A stretch of DNA of 64,000 bases from Musa acuminata AAA Group (Eukaryota > Streptophyta > Magnoliopsida > Zingiberales > Musaceae): NCBI RefSeq assembly GCF_036884655.1, contig NC_088340.1:29224001-29288000 (forward strand), written 5' to 3'. The translations under genes and the position numbers were made by a program. Below the pieces are notes generated by a model. The model saw only the letters and a program-made list of their open reading frames with translations, was not told where the DNA came from and made no database searches. This document shows positions 33,960 to 46,416 of this stretch, piece by piece; position 1 is the first letter of the stretch, and every line of letters begins with the position of its first letter.

Positions 33960-34823
33960 TAAGAATGAGAAAGTGGTTTTTCTCTTTTTCTTCTTCTTCT
34001 TTAATCTTTATCGGGGTCTCAAAGCTACATTCCGATTTTTATTCGCTAGTAATCAAGTAAAATTATTCAGTCAATTTCTTATAAATATTATCCCATATTT
34101 GTCAATATCAGAGGGGACAAAATTTCAGTGAAGAGACTTTAACAGTAAGTTCGTGCCTAAAGAATCGAAGCTAAAAGTTGGAGAACCCCAATAAGTGTGC
34201 TATATGATTTACGAGTCATCAGGATGGCTTTTAACGATTGCTTCGTTGAAGATCGTCAGGTTTTGTGGTGGGATATAACTAATTAACTAGTAAATAACAA
34301 AGACTTTTGGACCATCATTGTTTTTTAAGCTCGGAACTTTAATTTGAAAAATATTTATGTATAAAAATCGCTTGCAAAATGTGTTACCTCACGATAGAGG
34401 ACACGAAAAGATTAACCACTCGATCATCCTGTCAGATGATTGCAACCTCCAAAAACAATTATAAATTTGAGATATAACTTGATTTCTCCATCAGGACTAA
34501 CGTACCGAGTGTACAAAATGCGCACAATATAACATAGAATACGTATCTATATAATCAAGGATGTCGATGGGATGGGATAAGAGAGGAGTGCTTCCCCACC
34601 ACCGCGTCAGGTGGGGGAACCATGAAAATTCTCAATTGGGTGCAAGGAATCCCATATTCTCCTGATTAATTTATTTTATTTGTAAAAAAATAAAATTACA
34701 ATCAAAACTAATTAATAATATCAAAATTTATAAAATTAAATATAGGATCGACTTAGTTATTAATGTTCGATTATTGCAATTATAGATATTGAGTTCAATT
34801 CTCAAATATATTTATTTATTTAT

Positions 34824-34865
<42 letters not shown>

Positions 34866-34869
34866 TTTG

Positions 34870-34904
<35 letters not shown>

Positions 34905-35729
34905 AATGAGATGATGACAGATACAAGAGTAGGGGTCCCATAATCTTATCGTACGTGTAATAGAAAAATGCTCAACATCCCCGTCCTAGTTAGGGACTGA
35001 TCCTCATAGGTATCTGGATGTACCATCGAACACAATTGACACCTCTATCTATAATTAACCATTATTGCTAAATAGATAAAGGATATCATATGTTCTATAC
35101 CGCCCAAGAATTGGGGAAATAAAAGAAATATTAAGGCCCTTCAGGTAATTTTCTCGAGGGACCGTAGACAAGGTGGCAACAAGAAAAGGTGCTCTAAGAT
35201 AGCCGGGATAAATAAATTAACTCAGAGAGTGTAAAAATAGGTTAACAACTTGGGAAATTAAAAACCTTTCAGGAAAAACATTAAAGTTAACAAATACGCA
35301 AATTGGACACAATAGAAATTCTGTTTATAAGATAAGATATAAAATAGCTGGATAAACATCAACATGAAACAGAAAACATCAGCTATAAACTTTGATACAA
35401 AGGGAGAAAGTACAAGAATGGAGTAGACATTTCTATTTGATAGCAGACTGAAACAAAATGTTTCAAGGTCATAAGAATTTATGAAGAAATCATGGTCTTT
35501 AAATTTGTAATAAAAGAATAGACACTTATGATGCCAGTCATAGGTTACTCAAATAGAATTATGCAATCATATGCCTAATAAGAGGTTTTAGAAGGGAGAA
35601 GAGATAAAGCAGCATGCAGGCCACAAATATAGACAAAAGCAAGAAATAAATCCAGAATTCTAGATTCCAAAAATATTTCAAAAATACCACATATTTCAAA
35701 AATACCAAATCAAACCAAACCAACCTACC
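33960..35729. other. AT-rich intergenic DNA
   Basis: No coding region is supported. It contains a small hairpin (CCCCACC...GGTGGGG near 34597-34616) and the trinucleotide repeat listed separately. Confidence 0.4.
34824..34904. repeat. (AAT)n followed by (ATT)n microsatellite, self-complementary
   Basis: About 13 AAT/TAA units run into TTTGTTG and then about 12 ATT/TTA units. The two halves could pair as one hairpin. Confidence 0.9.
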
Positions 35730-36220
35730 TGTTGGGATGTCTTAGATTGATGCAGATTCAAATTACTTAAGCCCAAGTTAACAATAAGACATCCATCGAA
35801 TCCGTGTAAATCAATCTTGGTCTTAGCCCACTTTCGACGGAGTCTAATGGAATTGGTACAATCTCCTCCTATTTAAGGACTTAACATCCTCCTCAAGACT
35901 CAACATAGTCCAAATCAAATCTTAGTATAATACACGTGAGATATCGCCAATGGCAGCTCCACGTCATGACACGCTCTCTAGCCCTATCCATGGGTAATCT
36001 TTTCCTACTCAACTCTTACACTATACCCAATACTAGGTCAGGTTTGATACCAATTGTCACAACTCAAACCGATGAGATAACTAGACTATCAACTTCGTTG
36101 AGTCTAAACAACGGGTTCAAAATGCTTAAACCCAAATTAATAATAATACATCCAGTATATCCTTATAAATTAATCTTAATCTTAGACCACTTTCGATATA
36201 GGACTAATCGGAACGTTACA
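35730..36220 (-). mobile_element. possible TRIM-like miniature LTR element
   Basis: Two diverged direct repeats, 35730-35858 and 36056-36220, share on the - strand a TGTAMCRWTTCC-like start, TCGAAAGTGG and CTTAAGTAATTTGAA-like words. Next to the right-hand repeat the - strand reads ATTGGTATCAAACC, a tRNA-Met-type primer site. A purine-rich AATAGGAGGAGA precedes the left one. The interior is only ~200 bp with no ORF. This is the design of a TRIM. No target-site duplication was found, so the copy is old or the ends are misplaced. Confidence 0.4.
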
Positions 36221-36241
36221 TAAGCATTGCCAACTTAAGCA

Positions 36242-36379
36242 GACAAAAAAAATGACAAGGACAGATGTAGAGCAATTTGTCTAGAATACATATATAAATC
36301 AAAGAAAACGGACAAAAAAATGGCAAGGACAGAGGTAGAGCAATTTGTCTAAAATACATATATAAATCGAAGAAAATAG
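36242..36379. repeat. 69-bp tandem duplication
   Basis: Two copies (36242-36310, 36311-36379) of a unit with GACAAAAAAATGRCAAGGAC and AGAGCAATTTGTCTA. About eight differences. Confidence 0.85.
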
Positions 36380-38215
36380 TAAGGACCGAAAGAAATCCAA
36401 GAATTACATGGTGCGAAAATAACACAATATGAACAGAGAAAAAAGAGAACAGTAACAACACGAACATTACAATGACTAACAAGATTAAGGGGAAAAGTGG
36501 AAATTGGGGGACCTAAAGGATCAGATAAGAGATTCAGAATGTAGTTAGTGCAGACATGGCAAGGATATGTATAAAAAGTCAAACTTTAAGATATACAAAT
36601 CACATCCAAAAACTAGGAAACTGAGGGAGCAGCAAAGCAAAATTTCAGACTAATGATTTTAACAAAAGGATAGATATTAGAGATGGAGGCCAACAAACTT
36701 GCTAATGCAAGGTAGAATAGAAACTTGGGTAATACTAAATACAAAGAACAAACAAAGTAAAAGAAAGTGAAGATAAGGAGAGGTGAAATAATTACATATA
36801 GACAACAAAGTTTCAGGAACTATGTCGTTTAAATGGATCAAATCAGCCATGTGGCCATGTCACCTGTTATGGACGTGGAGGTCATTCTTGTGGTCAGCTA
36901 TTCATGTCCTATTCACATTAGGTTGTAGAATCTATTACGTGGTCTGATTCCAAATACTATCACTTCTTCACGTATTCTTGGGTTATTTTATCAAATTGTA
37001 AGTAGTATATTTAATCAGATTCCAAAGGCTTGGAAGGTGAGAATTCCCTATTTGAGATCAAAATATTATGCAAGTGATACATCCACCAAAGCCAATTCCA
37101 ACATCATATGAGGAATTTGGATACTTGTTGTACAGTACTAAGTAGAATAATATACATACAATCACAACAATAATCATTCTGGTTGCAATTAGACAAGTAG
37201 ATAGATTAACTAAAAATAAATGCATTACATAACAGAGCAGTTCAGAATGATTTGTGAGTTAGGACAAACAGGCTTAGTTAGAATCCAATCTAGTTGCTCA
37301 GTAACATTACGGTGTCGTCCAAAGAATTATCATGATGGTGGTTATCAAATCCATAAGCTCACGACATAAGCATATGTCCATGCGAATAGAGAACACATTG
37401 CAAAAGGAAACAATTGACCTAGCTGCATCAGATGCCAAATTTTCTTGTCTAAAGTACATGGTGAACGATATGACATGTGTGCCCTAGGAGGCACCAGTTG
37501 ATGTTAAAAGCCCATCAAACAAGAAATGTTTTCTCAATAAGTTCCAAAAATTAAAAAGCCAAGACGCTAAGGCTAAAAAAGAGAATGTCCAGCGACTTGG
37601 TACAATTCAAGTTTTATAAGCAAGTATGTTATTGTCTTCGGAATAGAGAAGCCCTATGAATCTACTACTCCACATAGCATAAAGCCATCACACCTTGGTC
37701 ACAAGGGTAAAGCACGTCCTATACCATAAAAATAGAGAAACATGTTAGGATAAGAACAGGTCAGACTGCAAAGCTCCATTAACATCCCCCAAAACAAAGA
37801 AACAATCTGCTTGGCATAGATATAAATGCCAAAATCAGTCTCAAGCAGAGAAATGACATTGATCTTTATTTTCCTTCTCACTCCTACTCTTATCCAATAA
37901 GATGTCAAAGGACAAGAAGAAACAATAACGTGGCCTGTCCTGTGGAAGTCGTGGTTTAAATTCCTCACATGCAATCTTCCTTCCCTTCTTCGTCGTACTC
38001 TTCAAAGCCATGGTCAGATGCGCTTGCTTAATCCTATCATCAGAATTACCACAAGACAAAAGTTCCAATTGTGCAATGAAAACCAATCCAACGACTATTC
38101 TCATTTGATGCTAAGTCCCTCCATAGAATCTAAACCTCTTGAAATCTAGATTCTTTTTGCTTCTACCAAATGCCAACACTCGTATGCATAACAAAATGAA
38201 AGATCTCCCCAGTTA
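36380..38215. other. AT-rich intergenic DNA
   Basis: No gene is supported. Part near 37700-38200 may be 3' UTR or later introns of the NFD6-like gene on the - strand, since a splice donor exists at 38259. Confidence 0.35.
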
Positions 38216-38600
38216 TCAACGATGACCAACCAAGGCATAAGGAAGTTCATGGTTGTTACCTTGGGAGAGCCAACTCCAACAGGAGGAATCAACCGCGATG
38301 AAAGACTTGAGACGGGCGGAGGCGATGGCGCTGTGAAGCGGCATCAGCGACTCGACACTTCCCAGCGCCGGTGCGATCGACCTAGAAGATTTGTGCTGGA
38401 ATTAATCAGGCCACCCAATCGACGTGAACGAGAAGTAGTAGAAGGGATCTCGAAGGCATAGATTTCGGGAGACAATGGCTGCACCTCCGAACGATAGGGG
38501 CGGCTCTTCGAGATGACGCGGGCTTCGGGAGTAGGTTTTTGGAGCGGACCGCGATGGACCTCGCGGCGGCCATGGCGGCGGACCTATAGAGCGACGCCAT
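38216..38600 (-). CDS. NFD6-like small protein (NUCLEAR FUSION DEFECTIVE 6 family)
   Basis: Two exons on the - strand: 38600-38485 and 38381-38216. They are separated by a 103-bp intron with donor AG/GTGCAG, a branch-like CTGATTAAT and acceptor TTCTAG. Joined in frame they give about 93 residues: an Arg/Ser/Ala-rich start (MASLYRSAAMAAARSIAVRS), then the family core GSVESLMPLHSAIASARLKS and VDSSCWSWLSQG. NFD6 relatives are mitochondrial proteins, first known from failed polar-nuclei fusion. The N-terminus rich in Arg, Ala and Ser without acids fits an organelle transit peptide. Reading through gives the end GNNHELPYALVGHR. Alternatively a donor at 38259 (CAAG/GTAACA) leads to another terminal exon, as in relatives ending after WLSQ. 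I did not find that exon. Confidence 0.75.
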
Positions 38601-38834
38601 CTTGGATCTCGGACGGGTTTTCTTCGTGTCGGGCGACAGACGGGGATAACAAAAGCCCTTAAACCCTAAGCGAGTGGGCATGGGCAATGCGTCGAACGAG
38701 TGACCGACTCACCATCACGAGTCGAGAAAGGTCGACCGAGTGCACCAAAATCACATGCACTAAAACGGAGATTAACGCTATATCTAAAACATTAATTTCC
38801 TTTCTTTAATCGGACTACCGCATCAGATTTATTC
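38601..38834. promoter_or_regulatory. 5' flank and probable leader of the NFD6-like gene
   Basis: A short GC-rich stretch continues the frame upstream of the ATG but resembles no protein. A retrotransposon LTR begins only ~250 bp upstream of the start codon in the same direction, so the native promoter has little room or lies beyond the insertion. Confidence 0.35.
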
Positions 38835-38851
38835 AAATCTAAAATAATTTT

Positions 38852-39992
38852 TGTTAGGATTAAAAAGTTGGTTTCGACAAATCTTTCGTACGATAAAAAT
38901 CGGAATCGAAAGTGCTTAACTTGAAAGTGTATTCGCAAAGTTGTGCAGCAAATGTAATGATGAAATAAAGCAAGTAAGAAGGTTTGCAGTAATGTAAATA
39001 GCAGTAATGAAATGCAAACTAGAGATTACGCCCTTTTTAAAGTGGTTCGGTCAAGTGACCTACATCCACTTGCGAGGCCCCTCTTCGATGAGGCTCCCAC
39101 CTTCCACTAGCAAATCTCTTGAAAGGAAAGGGTGAATACCCCTCTTACAACTTTTTACAAGTGGTTCACTCTATTACATATTTTCAGCAAGAAAGAAGGA
39201 GGTGAACACTAGCAAATTGAAAACAAGACTAGCTAAGACTTTTCTAAGACCTTTCTCTCAAACAATTGCTGCTCAAAAAGTTGTAATCTCAGTTGAGATT
39301 TGAGGGGTATTTATAGGCCTCAAGAGGATTCAAATTTGGGCTCCAAAATTTGAATTCTCTTTGGGTTCCCGATGCTGGCGGTGCCACCGCCTGTTAGTGC
39401 TAGTGCCACCGCCTGTCAGTGTCAGACACTGACAGTACTGCCACCGCCCAGTCTGGCGGTGCCACCGCCAAACCGTTCGGTTCACTTGTTGGGCTTCAAA
39501 TTTAGCCCAAACCAAGTCTAATTTTGGGCCCAGTTGGCCCCTAACTAGGATATAGGATTATCTCTTAATCCTAATCGTAATTACAAGTGAACTACATAAC
39601 AAAACACATCCTAAGCAAGTTTTCAACCGCGAACGTCGAGTCTTGTTCCGGCGAACTTTCCGACGAACTACTTCCGACGGGCTCCCAGTAAGCTCCCGAA
39701 CTTGTGATGACTTTAATAAGTAGCCGAGCCTTCTCGGTGATCTCCGTGAACCTCCGACGATCTCTTCGGCGAACTTCCGAAAATTCCGACAGGTTCCCGA
39801 TTTCTTCTTGGTTGGTTCCGGCAGCATCTCCGACGATTCTTTGGACTCTTAAACGTCCATCGAACTTGACTCTGGTATTCTTGCTTTGTGTTTTCTGGTT
39901 ATCGTAGTTAATCATGCACACTTAACTCAATAATATGGATTAGATCAATTAACCCATCAATTGATTTTATCATCAAAATCCGAGATTCAACA
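38852..39992 (-). repeat. 3' LTR of the minus-strand SIRE element
   Basis: The LTR is 1141 bp. It lacks ~47 bases near its U5 end that the other LTR has, including the poly-G/poly-C tract. TATA box complement at 39304-39317 (GGGGTATTTATAGG). GGCGGT-GCC-ACCGCC palindromes at ~39375-39475. Confidence 0.9.
39304..39317 (-). promoter_or_regulatory. TATA box of the LTR upstream of the NFD6-like gene
   Basis: On the - strand CCTATAAATACCCC. Transcription from it would run through the truncated U5 towards the NFD6-like start about 700 bp away. The other LTR has the same box at 45733-45746. Confidence 0.65.
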
Positions 39993-40980
39993 ATCTCCCC
40001 CTTTTTTATGATGACAATCAATTGATGACGGAGTTAAACATAACTCCCCCTATCTATATGCCATATTATGAGAAGATAAAAACACTTGAATTCCATCCCA
40101 TTGAATTCAAACATAAACCGATAAGTTCTAACCGTAGAACTTATCGTTATTCTCATTAAGCATAAGTAAATGCGAAACTTCGATGAAAATCCTTTTCAAG
40201 TCGAATGATAAGAGACAATTTTTACTACGACATGAGATAAAGATTTTTAACATGAATTTCATGATATACATGTTAGACATGCTTTCAATATGATCAATCG
40301 ATCTTGTGATATTCTCAAAGATTTTGTAAGGCATATAAGACATTCATATCACACAAGCTTTTGCAATTAATATAAGTCATGCTATTAAAATAATACAAGT
40401 CATCACTTTTCTACCCCTTTGTCATCAACAAAAAGGGAATGAGACTTGAAGCACATAATTTGTCATACAAAGATTTTATCATTCAGCATTGATCATACAT
40501 CATTCATCCATATTATCATTGATCATACAAAGATTTTATCAATCAAAATTAAGTATGCTAAAATATTTACGCAGAGTTCATCTTAAATGAAAATTCAGCA
40601 TTCATCCATATTATCAAATCTCTTCTTTCTATAAGTAACAAAAATTGTAGATGTACAAGGAAGATATTGGGATAAGAAGAAAAGTTTCAAGTAGTAACTC
40701 CAATAAGTCAAGATCATAATTCGAATACAAATCCATTCAAATTCAATTCGTCAACTTGAAACTCATAATCAAGCCATCAAAATCAATTTCGAGATTCAAA
40801 ATATCATAAAATCATTAATCTTGATCAGATGGGAGCGGTGTTTGACTCAAGATAGGATAAGATAATTTAACATATCATTTAGAATCGAAAGAGAAGGATC
40901 AGTTCACCGAGGAACGGAGAGATGATGAAAAACTTTACGAAAAATCCATTCAAACAAGTTTATTCTTAGGGACAATTTAA
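39993..40980 (-). other. 3' internal non-coding region of the minus-strand SIRE element
   Basis: This is the AT-rich equivalent of 15373-16542. It contains a second polypurine-like complement (CCCCTTTGTCATCAACAAAAA, near 40416). No envelope-like ORF. Confidence 0.65.
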
Positions 40981-40984
40981 CCTA

Positions 40985-43540
40985 CCTAATTCCCTTCTAA
41001 TGAATTCAAATTGGTCTTCATTTAAAGCTTTTATAAATATATCTGCTAATTGATGCTTTGTGTCAATGAATTCTAGAACAGCATCATTGTTAAGGACATG
41101 ATCGCGTATGAAATGATGCCTAACGTCGATGTGCTTAGTTCTAGAGTGCTGAATTGGATTTTTAGTAAGACATATGACACTAGTATTATCACATTTTATG
41201 GGAATATTTTTAAAGTGAATTCCATAGTCTTCTAATGTATTTTTTATCCAAATAACTTGTGCACAGCATGCACTTGCAGCAATGTATTCGGCTTCTGCCG
41301 TAGATAGTGCAATTGAATTTTATTTCTTGGAAGTCCAAGAAACAAGTGCATATCCTAAAAATTGGCATGTTCCGAATGTACTTTTTCTATCTATCCTGCA
41401 TCTGCCAAAATCGGCATCTGCATAAGCTATTAAATCAAATTTTTCAGATTTTGGATACCACAATCCTAAATTTGGAGTTCCTTTAAGATACCTAAATATT
41501 CTTTTAACACTTTTAAGATGAGATAATTTAGGATTTGATTGAAACCTAGCGCAAAGTCCTATACTAAACATAATATTCGGTCTAGTCGCGGTGAGGTAGA
41601 GTAGACTACCTATCATTCCCCTATATGATTTTTGATCGAAATTTTCACTATTTTCATCCATATCTAACTTAGTCGAAGTACTCATAGGGGTGTTTATTGC
41701 TTTTGAATTATCCATGTTAAATCATTTTAACAATTCTAATGTATATTTAGATTGGTTAAGAAATATACCATCACTAAGTTGTTTGATTTGTAATCCTAAA
41801 AAGAAAGTTAATTCACCCATTAAACTCATTTCAAATTCATGACTCATACATTTGGCAAATGATTCATGAATTTGAAATGACTCATACATTTGGCAAACTT
41901 GTTTCTAACCACGATACCATTTTCGTCTTACTTGTTTCTAAAAACCCATTTAGTACCAATGACTAAATGGTCACTAGGTCTAGGAACAAGCTTCCATACC
42001 TTATTCCTCTCAAATTGATTCAATTCCTCTTGCATTGCGATAACCCAAAAATCATCTTTTATGGCCTCGTCAATGCATTTAGGTCCGATTTGAGAAAGGA
42101 AGGCAGCGTTAGCACAAAAAATTCTTAAAAGAGGAACGAGTTTGAACCCCTTTTGATGTATCTCATATAATTAGCTCCTTTGGATGAGCATCTATATACT
42201 TCCATTCCTTTGATAAGGAAATTTCAGAAGAAGGTACATCTAAGTTGCTATTTTGAGGAGGGGGTTCATTTAAATTCAAATTATCAAAACCAAGATCATC
42301 ATCAAAATCATTTTTCTTTAAATTAGAAACTTCATTAAAAACTACATGAATAGACTCTTATATTGCTAAGGTTCTTTTGTTAAAAACCCGAAAAGCCTTA
42401 GAAATGGAAGAGTAACCAAGAAAGATGCCTTCATCGGATTTAGCATCAAATTTTCCTAAGGCATCCCTTTCATTCAAAATAAAGCATTTACAACCGAAAA
42501 CTTTAAAATAGGAAATATTTGGTTTTTTGTTATTCCATAATTCATAGGGAGTTTTTGATAAGGATGGTCTTATTAAGACTCTATTCATGATGTAGCAAGC
42601 CGTATTTACGGCTTCGGCCCAAAAATACTTAGGTAAACTATGTTCATTTAACATAGTTCTTGCCATTTCTTGTAGGTTTCTATTTTTTCTTTCAACTACT
42701 CCATTTTGTTGGGGATTCCTTGGAGTGGAGAAGTTGTGATTGTATCCATTAACTTCACAAAAATTTTGAAAGTCACGGTTTTGATTCGCCACCGTGATCA
42801 CTCCGAATTGATGAAATTATAAAACCTTTTTCGTTTTGAGTAAGTTTACAAAATTTAGAGAAACATTTGAAGCAATCACTTTTGTGAGCTAAGAAATAGG
42901 TCCAAGTGTATCTAGTATAGTCATCCACAATTACAAACGCATATTTGCTTTCCCCTAGACTTGTTGTGTCAATTGGTCCAAATAAGTCCAAATGAATCAA
43001 TTGTAATGGTCTAGTGGTGCTAATTTGAGTTTTTGGCTTGAAACTAGTTTTTATTTGTTTACCTAGTTGACATGCATCGCATACTTTGTCCTTAATAAAC
43101 TTTATATTTGAAATTCCTCGCACTAATTCTCTAGATGAGATCTTAGATATTAGTTTCATGCTTGCATGGCCTAGTCTCCTATGCCAAAGCCAAGCATCAT
43201 CATTTAAAGCGGAGAAGCACATTTCATTACTTAGTTCATCAAGGTTGATGGTGTAGACATTATTTTGTTTTAATGTAATCATAGTTATGTTATGGTTTGG
43301 TTTTTCAATAATACACACATTTGATTCAAATCTAACGATATAACCTTTATCACATAATTGACTAACACTCAAGAGATTATGTTTCAATCCATCAACTAGT
43401 AAGACATCATCAATAGAAAATTTTAATTTGTTACCTATGGTTCCCTTGCCAATGATTTTGCCTTGGTTGTTGTCTCCGAAGGTGACGTACCCTTCTTCTT
43501 TGCTAGTGAGCATAGAGAAATGAGATGGATCTCCAGTCAT
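40985..43540 (-). pseudogene. SIRE pol of the minus-strand copy, with most of RT deleted
   Basis: In its own direction it has the protease and pre-integrase part (43540-42773: MTGDPSHFSML, WLWHRRLGHASMKLI, CDACQLGKQIK). After a frameshift at HGGE, the integrase core end follows (42801-42358: NGVVERKNRNLQEM, FLGYSSISKAFRVF). The N-terminal RT reads [12 protein letters not shown] DNA near 41960. Then a deletion removes everything from the VVRNK region through YVDD to the FAK region (~41880-41940), with a small duplicated ATTTGAAATGACTCATACAT. RNase H follows (41715 to about 40985: DADFGRCRIDRKS, SWTSKK). Confidence 0.85.
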
Positions 43541-43603
43541 ATGTCTTGAGCATCCACTATCTAGATACCATCTCTTACTCCTAGCTTGTGATGGTGTATG
43601 TTT

Positions 43604-45178
43604 CTACAAGAAGGGATTATTTTTAGGTACCCATTTTCTTTTGGGTGCCTTGAAAACTTGTTCATCATATTGCATAGAATTGATCATGGTTCCTTTAAGA
43701 ACCCAAATTAGTTTGTTCGGACTAATTTTCTTGAATGGATATTTATAAGTTTTATGTCCATATTTGCAACAAAAGTTGCAATTGCTTTGGTGCCGAACAT
43801 GTAAGACGGGGCCTTTAATGAAGGTGGTTGGATTTTTGTGAGGACTTCTCACAAATCCAATTCCACTTCTTTTAGGAACATGACCCTTATTTGTAAGGAT
43901 CATGTTCAAAGATTTGCTACCAACTTCGAATTTCTTCAAGGTGTCCTTAAGTAGCAAGTTCTCCTTTTGGAGAGATTCTAGATCATGGCATTTTATACAT
44001 GGAGCTAAACTATCATGATATTCAGTTTTTAATTTATCGATATCACAAGTGAGACTATCATGCTCCTTTTTTAGTAATTTATATTTTCTACTAATTATCT
44101 TACATTCATCAAATAACTCATGGAAAGCATTTAATAATTCATGATAAGGTAAATCTGCATCAATTAAATCTGTTACCTCTTCTCCGATGGCCATTAGGGC
44201 GTAATGAGCAACTTGCTCGGTGTTGGACTCCTCTTCTTCGGACACGCTTGAATCATCTCACGTTGCTTTGAGCGCCTTCTTCTTTGATGTTCTCTTTTTG
44301 GCTTGAGGACAATCGTTCTTGTAGTGTCCCGGTTTTTTGCATTCATAGGAAATCACTTGGTCCTTCTTTTGCTCGAATTTATTTTTTGTATTATTTTTAA
44401 ATTTATTCTTTCTTAAATATTTTTTAAATTTTTGAGTCAAAAGTGCAATGTCATTGTCACTGTCCTCATCACTTAATGTTCCTTTCAAGTGGTCTTCTTG
44501 TGATTTGAGTGTCATATCCTTCCTGTTCTTTGGAAGGGGGTTCTCGAGCTCGTCATGAGCTTGACATGTCATTCCGTAGGTCATTAGAGACCCAATGAGT
44601 TCTTCGAGAGGGAATGTTTTAAGGTCTTTGGCCTCTTGAATGGCCGTAACTTTTGGATCCCAACTTTTAGGGAGGGATCTTAAGATTTTAGTTACTAGTT
44701 CAAAGTTAGTAAAATCTTTACCAAGAGCTTTGAGTCCATTGATGACATCCGTAAACCGGGTGTACATGTCTCCGATGGACTCACTTGGTTTCATTCGGAA
44801 AAGTTAGTAAGAGTGCACAAGGATGTTGATTTTAGACTCTTTCACTCGGCTAGTGCCTTCATGAGTGACCTCAAGAGTTCTCCAAATATCAAAAGCCGAA
44901 TCACAAATTGAAACACGATTAAATTCATTTTTGTCTAGTGCACAAAACAAGGCATTCATAGCCTTTGCATTTAAAGCAAAAACCTTCTTCTCCGATTCAT
45001 TCCATTCGCTCATCGGAAGAGAAGATTTTTGAAATCCGTTTTCAACAATAGTCCAAAGCTCGAAATCCATAGAAATGAGGAAGATCCTCATCCGAGTCTT
45101 CCAATAAGTATAATCCGACCCATTAAACAAGGGTGGACGAGTGATAGAATGACCCTCATGCATGTCGGAGTAAGCCAT
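43604..45178 (-). pseudogene. SIRE gag of the minus-strand copy
   Basis: Three segments lie in one direction: 45178-44804 (RPPLFNGSDYTYWKTRMRIF), 44794-44258 (LPKNRKDMTLKSQEDH, knuckle YECKKPGHYKNDCPQ) and 44245-43604 (SEEEESNTEQVA, CNFCCKYGHKTYKYP). Private stops separate them: one before LFRMKPSES, and one where TGG of TWDD became TGA. The last Cys of the second knuckle is Tyr. The final TAG (43604-43606) sits at the gag/protease border in the same context as in the + strand copy. Confidence 0.85.
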
Positions 45179-45230
45179 CTCTCTTGGGTATTAAACCAAA
45201 TATGAGAGTGAGCCTTGCTCTGATACCAAT

Positions 45231-46416
45231 TGTTAGGATCGGAGTGGCACTAAGAGGGGGGGGGGGGGGGGGTGAATTAGTGCAGCGGATTAAAACGTTG
45301 GTTTCAACAAATCTTTCGTACGATAAAAATCGGAATCGGAAGTGCTTAACTTGAAAGTGTATTCGCAAAGTTGTGCAGCAAAGGTAATGATGAAATAAAG
45401 CAAGTAAGAAGGTTTGCAGTAATGTAAATAGCAGTAATGAAATGCAAACCAGAGATTACGCGTTTTTAAAGTGGTTCGGTCAAGTGACCTACATCCACTT
45501 GCGAGGCCCCTCTTCGATGAGGCTCCCACCTTCCACTAGCAAATCTCTTGAAAGGAAAGGGTGAATACCCCTCTTACAATTTTTTACAAGCGGTTCACTC
45601 TCTTACACATTTTCAGCAAGAAAGAAGGAGGTGAACACTAGCAAATTGAAAACAAGACTAGCTAAAACTTTTCTAAGACCTTTCTCTCAAACAATTGCTG
45701 CTCAAAAAGTTGTAATCTCAACTGAGATTTGAGGGGTATTTATAGGCCTCAAGAGGATTCAAATTTGGGCTCCAAAATTTGAATTCTCTTTGGGTTCCCG
45801 ATGCTGGCGGTGCCACCGCCTGTCAGTGTCAGACACTGACAGTGCTGGGCAGTGCCACCGTCCAGCTCTCGGGTGCCGGGCGGTGCCACCGCCAGACCCT
45901 TCGGTTCACTTGTTGGGCTTCAAATTTAGCCTAAACCAAGTCTAATTTTGGACCCAGTTGGCCCCTAACCAGGATATAGGATTATCTCTTAATCCTAATC
46001 CTAATTACAAGTGAACTACATAACAAAACACATCCTAAGCAAGTTTTCAACCGCGAACGTCGAGTCTTGTTCCGGCGAGCTTTCCGACGAACTGCTTCCG
46101 ACGGGCTCCCAGCAAGCTCCCGAACTTGTGATGACTTTAATGAGTAGCCGAGCCTTCTCGGTGATCTCCGTGAACCTCCGACGATCTCTTCGGCGAACTT
46201 CCGAAAATTCCGACAAGTTCCCGATTTCTTCTCGGTTGGTTCCAGTAGCATCTCCGACGATTCTTCGGACTCTTAAACGTCCATCGAACTTGACTCCGGT
46301 ATTCTTGCTTTATGTTTTCTGGTTATCATAGTTAATCCTGCACACTTAACTCAATAATATGGATTAGATCAATTAACCCATCAATTGATTTTATCATCAA
46401 AATTCGAGATTCAATA
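45231..46416 (-). repeat. 5' LTR of the minus-strand SIRE element
   Basis: The LTR is 1186 bp. It contains a run of about 15 G (45256-45271; poly-C on the coding strand), the TATA complement at 45733-45746 and GC palindromes at ~45800-45895. Confidence 0.9.

Larger units (their letters stand above)
38852..46416 (-). mobile_element. second SIRE-lineage copia element, minus strand
   Basis: LTRs at 45231-46416 (5' in its own direction) and 38852-39992 (3') are flanked by ATTTT duplications at 38847-38851 and 46417-46421. The reverse complement of the primer site, GCTCTGATACCA, abuts the 5' LTR (45218-45229). The reverse complement of the polypurine tract, ATCTCCCCCTTTTTT, abuts the 3' LTR. The gag and pol order matches the + strand copy, but stops, a frameshift and a large RT deletion disable it. 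The 5' LTR end is mutated (CAATA instead of CAACA). Confidence 0.92.

Noticed and set aside
38222..38461. A + strand frame over the NFD6-like locus
   Set aside because: The - strand gives a spliced product with a clear family core. The + frame is its shadow.
38406..38687. Unspliced - strand frame of 93 residues
   Set aside because: It includes intron sequence after the first 38 codons of the NFD6-like protein and a non-homologous upstream extension. The spliced model fits the family better.
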